A stretch of 64,000 nucleotides of DNA, taken from Artemisia argyi. Its lineage: Eukaryota > Streptophyta > Magnoliopsida > Asterales > Asteraceae. A program made the position numbers and the translations under genes. Below, in pieces: positions 56,999 to 64,000 of this stretch (position 1 is the stretch's first letter; every line of letters begins with the position of its first letter). The stretch lies in NCBI GenBank assembly GCA_030686995.1, contig CM060697.1, forward strand, positions 42,999,015-43,063,014. The letters are read 5' to 3'. The notes under the pieces were generated by a model that made no database searches, had not been told where the DNA came from, and saw only the letters and a program-made list of their open reading frames with translations.

Positions 56999-57314
56999 AA
57001 TATATATATTAGGAAAAATCTCGGTGTTCAATTTGGGTGTCGGGTCGCAAGTGGAGTTATCGGTGTTAACCTCGTTGGGTGATATCCAAGAGTGACATTC
57101 GGCTGATATCGGGTGACAAAGCATAATCGGGTGTTAAACAAACGGTGATCAAAACGTTTGGGTACTCAAACAAACAGTGTACATAACAATCGGGTGTTCA
57201 AACAAACAGTGTCTCATGTGAAAAGTTTTAAATTTGCCCGCAAAAAAGGCTTAGTTAAGAGTAACGTTTGTAATTAGCATTAATAAATGACCTGGGATTT
57301 TACGGTGTATTACA
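54073..57314 (-). repeat. S: solo LTR of another Ty3/gypsy family (3,242 bp)
   Basis: Ends TGTAACACC...GTATTACA, flanked by TCCAA at 54068-54072 and 57315-57319. No internal region, so an LTR-LTR recombination product. Orientation is inferred as -: read that way its 3' end is CGGGGTGTTACA, like the G1/G2 LTR ends, and it has TATAAAA (56179-56173), GTAAGT (55927-55922), CAGGTGAGT (54875-54867) and an acceptor-like TTTATCTCAG ending at 54340. Contains (TA)n at about 55206-55241 and 56922-56992. Confidence 0.88.
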
Positions 57315-58413
57315 TCCAATAACACATGACGGCCCAGAGTGATTTCCTACATGACGGCGTCACAAATGGGTCTAGGCAATACGATTTTTATCATGATGGC
57401 GAGTTGACAGCATCACAGGTTAACACATGACGCCGTCAAGATGTAAACTCTATATATAGTTTTCCAATCTTCATTCATTAGTGTGCAACATTGAGGGAAT
57501 AAACCCTAGACGAATTTTAACAGCTTTTCAAGGGTTTCAACCCCTTGATTCTTCCATGTTCAATTGAAGATAAGTACTTATCCAAATCATTCAATATGTC
57601 TATGTGTTGTGTGATTATATGTCTTCTCTTAAACATGCTAGGCTAGATCTTTGTTGTGTTTGCTTAGATGTAGTGAAACCTAGATGTTGATTATGGGTTG
57701 ATTGTTTGTTTATAATTGTTACGGATGATTGTATTCGATGTTAGGCTTAAGAAAACTGGCAGACTTCCATTGGTAACTTGCTTGAACGTCTTAAGAAACA
57801 TGATCGGAGGTGTACTACGATTTTTGGTTGTATTTAATGCGTTAGAGAATTCTAATGATCCCATGTTTGGAGCTTCTAACGGCTCGACGTAGGAGTGAAG
57901 TAGGATCTTATAGAGTTAGGGAATATTGTACACGGCCCTACGACTAGTATTAAGGAATATGACCCGTCATCCATGCAATTGTAACAAGCTAATCAACCTG
58001 TAAAAGATATATAGGGAGTAATGAAATCTAGGTAAACACAACTTTCCTCATTATTGTTTCCACCACATTAGTATAATAGTTTTACTTTCATTTCTTTTAT
58101 TTTATTTTGATTGCATCTTAGTTAATTGGGTTAGTTGGCTAGCAACTAATTCCGCCCACTCCTTCAAAACCCGAGATTCTACTTGCTTTCTATAAAATAT
58201 AAAAATACAAAAAGAATCATCCCTCACCTCTAGACCTAGTTTAGTAGGCTTTCTAATCCTAGCGACATTATTCCTGAGTTGAACGATCAATCCCCCGGTA
58301 CTTGTCACTATACTATACTACAACGATCAGGTACACTTCCTGGTGGGGGTTGTAAGCTTCTCGAGATCCCTTGAGAGTTAAAACCTGTTGTGAGGGCGCA
58401 ATTCCCACATATC
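57315..58413 (+). repeat. Element A 3' LTR, promoter and downstream part
   Basis: TGACGGCGTCA (57352-57362), a diverged copy at about 57394-57414 and TGACGCCGTCA (57428-57438) lie just upstream of CTATATATAG (57450-57459), a probable TATA box. A CATTCATTAGTG stretch around 57470 may hold the start site. The remaining 900 bp is AT-rich LTR sequence with no supported ORF. The LTR end is not seen because C3a sequence begins at about 58414. Confidence 0.6.
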
Positions 58414-58414
58414 A

Positions 58415-58745
58415 GGAATCGACTTGCCCACTAAACATAGTTACCAGGTGAAAGCATTGGGGCTGTGTCAATTGATCCTGCTTCATGTCTTGATTGTTGA
58501 GTTGTAATTACTTCACACATACGGTCAAACCAATTAGGTTGCTGTGGCATTTGATATGGTTGTTGTAGAGGAACAATCTGATGTAGTTTCATGAGGAGAT
58601 GTTGTTGTGGTTATTGTGGTTGTTGATGATACGGCAATGATTGTTGACACTGTTGTTGTTGGTGATACTGTTGTTGTTGGGGATACTGCTGCTGTTGTTG
58701 AGGATAATGTTGATTATAGAAGTTGTAGTACGGTGGTTGAGACAT
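58415..58745 (-). pseudogene. gag: C3a Gag N-terminal fragment
   Basis: ATG 58745-58743, MSQPPYY then Gln-rich runs (YPQQQQQYPQQQQYHQQQQ), then MCEVITTQ and SRHEAG as in C2. Stops interrupt the Gln-rich part and the following part. Only about 110 codons remain; the capsid and zinc knuckle are absent. Confidence 0.78.
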
Positions 58746-58847
58746 GATTAGTAATTATGTTAAAAATGGATCTTAAAGGATAATCAAGGTTGTTGTAGAA
58801 GTTTAGATGTTTTGGCGAAAGTTGAAGACGAAGTAGTTACGAAAACA

Positions 58848-59041
58848 TTACTCTCAGAAGTTCTTACTCGCAGAACAGGCTTACTCGCACAACACCTAAC
58901 TCGCAGAAATCCTTAGTCACAGAAATCTTACTCGCAGAAAGTAAATGTTACTCACAGAATTTGAATGTCTTACTTGCAAAACTTGTTTCTTACTTGCGAA
59001 AATTGAGGTTACTGGCCAGAAACAAGTCCTAACTCGCAAAA
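58848..59041. repeat. Array of TTACTCGCAGAA-like motifs in C3a leader
   Basis: About 11 copies, for example at 58864, 58881, 58928 and 58971, with variants TTACTTGCAAAA and TTAGTCACAGAA. Occupies the same position as the C1 and C2 leader arrays. Confidence 0.75.
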
Positions 59042-59133
59042 ATAGATAGAAATACGCCCTAAATCCTTAAAAAACCTACTTTTCGTCCAAAATTTCTACC
59101 AAACCTAAACTAAAACAACCTAATGTATCCCTT

Positions 59134-59147
59134 GCCAATTGATACCA
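59134..59147 (-). promoter_or_regulatory. C3a primer-binding site
   Basis: On the - strand TGGTATCAATTGGC, two bases inside the LTR; the first eight bases match the tRNA-iMet complement. Confidence 0.65.
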
Positions 59148-59149
59148 CT

Positions 59150-59452
59150 TGTTAGGTCGTCATTTCATAACATAAAACCACATAATCTTTAGAGAGAGAA
59201 AGTTAGAGAGAGAATGGGAGGAACTTGTAACAACAATAATAACCTTACTTAACCAAGAACCAACACCCTCCAAGGAGGGTTTACATTAGTATTTATAGGG
59301 GAAGGAAGCTAGGGCTTCCATCCTTTCTTATTCTTAACTAAAAGGCCTAGGCCCATGGGTTTACTTCATAAGCCTAGACATAGTAACTAACATATAAGCC
59401 TTAACATAGCAACCTGTTACATAAACTATGACCAACACTTTAGACATGTTCC
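59150..59452 (-). repeat. C3a 5' LTR, truncated at its outer end
   Basis: Aligns with 59510-59812 at clearly reduced identity. TATAAATA on the - strand in 59290-59297. Homology stops at GTTCC (59452), where the inverted arm begins, instead of reaching CCCAACA. Confidence 0.8.
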
Positions 59453-59566
59453 TCTCTCTTTCTCTCTCTAACTTTCTCTCTCTAAAATATACTTGTGTTT
59501 ACATCAACTTGTAGGTCACCAAGTTGATGTAAACACAAGTATATTTTAGAGAGAGAAAGAGAGAGG
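59451..59566. repeat. Imperfect inverted repeat at the C3a/C3b LTR junction
   Basis: The right arm 59520-59566 (47 nt) is the start of the C3b LTR. The left arm 59451-59511 is its reverse complement with a 14-nt insertion. The centre is TAGGTCAC (59512-59519). Stem bases match perfectly outside the insertion. Confidence 0.9.
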
Positions 59567-59812
59567 AAGGAACTTCTATGCTTAGGAGAGAAAGAAAGTG
59601 AAATGCATAAAATGAACCAACACCCTCCAAGGAGGGTTTACATTGTTTATATAGGAGAGGAAGCTAGGGCTTCCTTCCTTTCTTATTTTTAACTAAAAGG
59701 CCTGGGCCCATAGGCTTAGTTCATAAGCCTAGACATAATAACTAACATATAAGCCTTAATATAGCAACCTATTACGTAAACTATGACCAACTTTTTAGAC
59801 GTGTTCCCAACA
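59510..59812 (-). repeat. C3b 3' LTR
   Basis: 303 bp, TGTAGG...CCCAACA. TATATAAAC on the - strand at 59645-59653. Polypurine tract ATCTCCCCCTAAGG (59813-59826, read on the other strand) abuts it. Confidence 0.85.
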
Positions 59813-62800
59813 ATCTCCCCCTAAGGTTTAGTCATCAAGGTTACTCGACGTCTACATCTTTGTCTTTAACTTTGAACTTTTACGGCTTTAGACGTCTTCA
59901 ACGATATCTTTAAGTCATGCATCTTTGTTCTTGGTTCTTTGTTCTTGGTTCTTTGTTCTTGTAGTGATTAAGTGATGGTGTCATCTGCCTTTCATCAACG
60001 TCTTTGTCTCTGGTGTCTTTACGCCTTTCCAACCTGCTCATACGTCTTTTGACTTTGGTATATCATACTTCCATAGCTCTCATTTTGCAGCTTTGATCAT
60101 TGTCTTTGAAATTTGTAGATTCTTTAGCATGATGTAGAATCTTTCTTTGAAATTTACATTGCTTTGATCTTCATCTTTCAACTTTGTAGATTCTTCAGCA
60201 TGACGTAGAATCTCTTCTTGAACTTTACATTGCTATGATCATTAGAGAGAACTTTCTTTGACTTGATCTACTTTGTCATGAAAGTATGAGCATGTGGAAA
60301 CTTGTGTCATAGTGATGGTTGTACTTGCATAAAATAGTTAGTAATAAAATATCTGGTACTTACAGGTTCGAAATTAGAGATTGTTAACAGCATAGTGTGA
60401 AACTCTCTCTAATCCTAGCCAAGGCCGTTCCAGAATCAGATACCCCCGAGAGGGCTTACAGGATCCACTGAAGTACATCAATGATTCAAGTGAGTCGTTG
60501 GAGATCACCCCACGACTATAGACCGTTTGGAACCACCACGAACACTAAGAGTAGCCCACAAGGGATTACCGAAGTGACATGGTGTCAGGGCTGTTTGATG
60601 TTGACCCTGGCAGGAGTTTCCATTCAATCATTGAGAAACACATTTGTGAATTCTCTCATAAATGATCTGGCAGATTGCCAAGATCTGCGAAGGACTCTTA
60701 AGTTTACATCTGGTGTCCTTGATGTTGGACCACCAGTGTAGAAGTATCATGTGTTCCTAAAAGATCTTTTGATGTAATCTCGTGGCTCTAGACTCGATAA
60801 GTGCTTCTTTTAGTCGTCGGATACTAGGGCGGAGTCTCCTGTTTCAATATCAACATGGCTCGTAATGAGTGGTCGATAAATTATGTAGGGTTCCCCGTGA
60901 GAATGAAACAAGCTCTTTTAAGAGAACTTGAGAGGTTTAGAAGGTTTAGTGCAGTGCGTCACTAGGTCCATGACGTCTCTATCTTCAATACTGGTGTCAC
61001 CTTAGTAACAACTAGTAGCGTATGAGTTGAACTCGATTTCTGCCCTAAGGTTGAATCATTTGGAGGGCTATTTCTTTTCAACCTTTTTCATAACTTTTCT
61101 TTTTAATTCTTCAACCCCTTCTTTCTCCTTTCATTCTTTACTCTTTTTATCAATCATACCTAAGGACTTCTAGCACTAAACTATTGGTGTTGTCCTTGGT
61201 TAGATCCCTCCGGCTCTGGCGGATCATAGGACAGTTTTACCTAACCTTAGCCACCTTATAATTCCATGACTATCCTATGTTGCTATAAACCACTCATTTG
61301 AAAATCTCTCAAAGTGTTTATGATTATAAAACACATTTGGTTAACACTTTGAGAGTTTTGCATTTTTCAGAAATACTCCCCCTTCACATGTGCTTATGAG
61401 TTATAAATAGAAATTTACACATGTTGGGTGGAGTTCGCACTTTGAATTGATTGAATTTCAGTGAACATGACTGATTCGAGACACGCTTACATCACTGGCT
61501 AGGCCAGCTTGAAATTATTACCCGTCCTGGTCACATTCAAAGAGAATCTCTCAAAACGGTACATTCTACTTAGACAAGTCCTGTTTGAGACACGCTTACG
61601 TAGCTAGTTAAAGAGACACATTGTCAGCTTTTAGGTGACAACTAGCTCTAATAACTAACTTGAAGTTATTACCCATCGAGGACAAGTCTTTTCGATTACT
61701 AACTTTTTGTGTTTCGTCAATTCTTTGGTTATATCTGAGTCGAGCTCATGCGAGATTCCATTCTTTTCAACCATATTTTAATCACTTTTGTTTTTCTCCC
61801 CCTCAAAAATAGCATAGTCATGTTTTTTTGGTAAACTTTTGATTAAAATATGCTTCTTGAGGTTTATGGGAAGAATATGACAAGAACTTAACAATTTTAA
61901 ACAAAGATCATTTCAACTACTCCCCCTCCATAAGTGAAATAACTTTTTGAGGTTTTGATTACGAGAGGGAATACTTGAATATCAGATTAGACAACAACCT
62001 CGGGAACCCATTTTGCATGCGCCAACGAGTTTACCAAAATTTGAAATCCATTTGTAGGTTGTGTCAATCCGATTAAAAGATGTTGACTTCCAACGAGGAC
62101 TGAAAAACTTTGTTTAATTTTGAAATACCACTCGTTGATTTAATGGAAATTTAAAACTCTTTTTCTTTTGAAAGTTGTTTGAGAAACCCGGTTTTCCTCT
62201 TTGAGTTTTAAAATCAAAAGAAGAAGATTTCCATTTAGAGTTGAATCTCATGGGTTCTTTTTAAAGATTTGCTTTTGAGATGAATGGAAACCTTTCGGTA
62301 TTTGGGATGTTCAAATCAGAGTCATTCTTTTATTGCAGCCAAAGCATTCCAGATTTTGAAAATTTTAAAGGTTTTGACCGACTTTGCTTTGGTTTTCACA
62401 CTTGCTTTACCAGTGTAAATCGAGGCTGTAGAGTTTGAAAAAACTTGTTTCTTACCACTTGAATCCTTTTACCAGTTTAGCCTTTTAACACATTTAGCCC
62501 TTTGACCTCAAAGCATGTTCTATAAGAAACATTTTGACAATTGTTGAAATTTTGACTTTCAATGGGATGACATGTACTTGAACACAAAGAAAATGCATCA
62601 AGCGCAAACAAGTATACAGATGAATCAAACAAAAACTCATTCTAAATCAACCAAAGTGCTCAAAATTCTCAAATTAACACATAAGGTCACAAATTAATTC
62701 ATTATTTCACTCGAGATTTTCCAATTATGATTATGGTTTGGGGTTATGATTTGAGACTTTGCACGCATGTTAGCATCATAATGCAAGAATATTGTACAAA

Positions 62801-63728
62801 CAAACGCCCTAGTAGCAACAGCAAAGACATCTTAAACTCTAAATCACTTGGTTTCAAACCTATGTTGTTTCTAATCGTGTAAACACCTAATCGAGCATTC
62901 TTTAGTGTTCCCTAAAGCTATATAAACTTGTTAATTAAACTAAACACATAAAAAAGAAATGCCTCGATCGATAATTACATAAACCCTAGTTTCTAATTAT
63001 GCCCTCTTTTCTAACCGTTGAAACAATTTGAAACATTTAGAGAACGATAAGACAACAACAATGAAGAAATTAGAAACTCACAATCGAAAATAAATCAAGG
63101 ATCAAAAAAATTGTTAGTCTGATTCGTTGAGGTTTTTAATTATGTGTGAAACTTTTGAGAACATTTGTGAAAACATTGATTAGTGTCACTGGGTGTAGAG
63201 AAAAGTTTAATTGTATGACACTAGCCGTCCCTGAGCCCGTTTTATTTTCCATGCAAGGTCCATTTACCTAAGTTTAAGACATTTGTGTACTATACTCAAT
63301 AAAGGTTAGATACTTTTCCATTTGAAGTCCAAACTAGATTAATTTAGGATCATTGCAGAAGACTTTCCTTTTCTCCCCCTCAAACTAGCATTTATTTTGT
63401 GAAACATTTTGCACATATTAATTCTAGAGATCATAGAACCTTTTGAAAATGAGGTTTTTAATCCGAATGATGAAGAAACATTTTTTTCTTGAAGACTTAT
63501 TATAAGGTGTGCAAACTTCATAATATTGTGAAAAATTTTATCCCCCTCAAAACATGTTCCATTTTGACAATGTAAAGTAAAATATGTTTTAATAGAGGAA
63601 CATAGTTTTGAAGATACGATGTTTGTACACAGAGAAAGAAGATTCTTTTTGTAGGTTTTGAAAATTTTATATTTTTGTATTTTCTTTTTGATAAAATATT
63701 TACAAAAAGAGTTTGATGATTGACACTC
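59813..63728 (-). other. C3b 3' noncoding spacer with conserved hairpin module
   Basis: No supported ORF. Short tandem repeats at 59922-59961 (14-bp unit) and 60091-60232 (two 71-nt units). The hairpin module is AGTCG/CGACT 60493-60517, GCAGAT/ATCTGC 60670-60688, CTGGTG/CACCAG 60710-60736, AAGCTCT/AGAACTT 60910-60929, CGTCA/TGACG 60957-60975, then GAGACACGCTTAC hairpins at 61475-61523 (CTGGC-TAG-GCCAG) and 61585-61673. Polypurine-like TTGAGGGGGAG (- strand) at 61796 and 63373, and variants at 61920 and 63540. 61940-63360 is AT-rich with nothing recognised. Confidence 0.7.
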
Positions 63729-64000
63729 TTAGTTTTTAAGAAAATTTTGCAAATCATCTAGAGTCAAACACCGCATACCAATATGGTTAATTAAATCAGC
63801 AAACCTTGACGGAGGTAAAGCCTTTGTAAACAAGTCCGCCAATTGGTATTCAGTACCCACAAAATCTAATTCAATTGCACCTTTCTCAACATGCTCCTTG
63901 ATGAAATGGTAGCGGAGAGCAATTTATTTGGCCTTGGAATGATGAATGGTGTTGTATGAGATAGCAATAGCACTCTTTGAGTCACAGTACATCAGGATAT
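63729..64000 (-). pseudogene. pol: C3b pol, RNase H C-terminus (partial)
   Basis: On the - strand from the window edge: [10 protein letters not shown], then an in-frame TAA at 63924-63926 where C2 has the KHIDLRYHF motif, then [24 protein letters not shown] and GMRCLTLDDLQNFLKN, ending at the TAA 63729-63731. Closely resembles the C2 pol end. The N-terminal part lies beyond 64000. Confidence 0.85.

Larger units (their letters stand above)
58414..59452 (-). mobile_element. C3a: 5' fragment of a Sirevirus-like element
   Basis: Contains, on the - strand, a 5' LTR (59150-59452), primer site, leader and the first part of gag, ending abruptly at about 58414 against element A sequence. No TSD was found. 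The LTR end CCCAACA is missing. Confidence 0.78.
59510..64000 (-). mobile_element. C3b: 3' part of a Sirevirus-like element (runs off the window)
   Basis: 3' LTR 59510-59812, polypurine tract, 3.9-kb noncoding spacer and the RNase H end of pol, all on the - strand. The rest lies right of the window. Spacer and LTR are of the same family as C2, but no extra ORF or palindrome array is present. Confidence 0.85.

Noticed and set aside
56870..57124. Ile-Tyr-rich ORF on the - strand in S
   Set aside because: Translated (TA)n microsatellite inside a solo LTR.
58414..59812. A single intact Sirevirus with both LTRs at 59150 and 59510
   Set aside because: The two LTRs are divergent, point away from any shared internal region, and lie in 3' LTR to 5' LTR order; they belong to different copies.
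60481..60741. 86-codon ORF on the + strand in the C3b spacer
   Set aside because: Antisense to the element and not open at the equivalent positions in C1 and C2; the region is conserved as hairpins instead.

Overview
This window is repeat-rich plant nuclear DNA. I find no host gene, tRNA, rRNA or CRISPR array. Everything I can identify is LTR-retrotransposon sequence, nested up to four levels deep. The style of the Ty1/copia (Sirevirus-like) gag-pol, the Ty3/gypsy gag and the extra ORF suggests an Asteraceae-type dicot. That host assignment rests on remembered family resemblance, not on a search.

Layout. Element A is an old, apparently gag-protease-only Ty3/gypsy element (Athila/Tat-like, tentative) on the + strand. 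It is the substrate for the rest: its protease end and 3' region lie at 1-2493 and 14442-c.14970, and its 3' LTR at c.14970-15255, 54033-54072 and 57315-c.58414. C1 is a - strand Sirevirus-like copia element (2494-14441, TSD CATAC) inserted in A's 3' region. C2 is a second such element (15256-54032, TSD CTTAT) inserted in A's LTR. C2's gag is split by gypsy element G1 (29386-51690, + strand, TSD GTATC), and G1's 3' LTR is split by gypsy element G2 (36563-49394, TSD ATTAA). G2 is rearranged, with two full LTRs, a truncated third and a duplicated 5' internal segment. S (54073-57314, TSD TCCAA) is a solo gypsy LTR, also in A's LTR. From c.58414 there is a fragment of a third Sirevirus (C3a: gag start, leader and 5' LTR). 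It abuts, through an imperfect palindrome, the 3' LTR of a fourth copy (C3b) that runs off the right edge.

Coding state. No element is intact. C1 pol keeps the RT motif YVDD but has lost a catalytic Asp of integrase. C2 pol has YVND in RT and stops or frameshifts in gag, pol and a 1,420-codon extra ORF (17874-22133) placed where other Sireviruses carry an env-like gene. G1 and G2 keep gag and an integrase tail but lack protease, RT and RNase H. Their LTR pairs are nearly identical, so they were probably mobilised in trans.

The most interesting signals are noncoding. (1) Two arrays of about 20 copies each of a palindrome close to CTTACGCGTAAG occur in C2, one in the gag leader and one just upstream of the extra ORF; sibling elements carry arrays of different motifs in the gag leader only. 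(2) A module of hairpins in the 3' spacer of C1, C2 and C3b has almost invariant spacing and compensatory stem changes. (3) The LTRs of three divergent gypsy families (G1, G2, S) share what looks like a spliceosomal intron: a GTAAGT donor, a CAGGTGAGT donor and a conserved GTTGAC...TCAG acceptor. (4) Element A carries repeated TGACGGCGTCA palindromes in U3 ending 11 bp before a TATA box.
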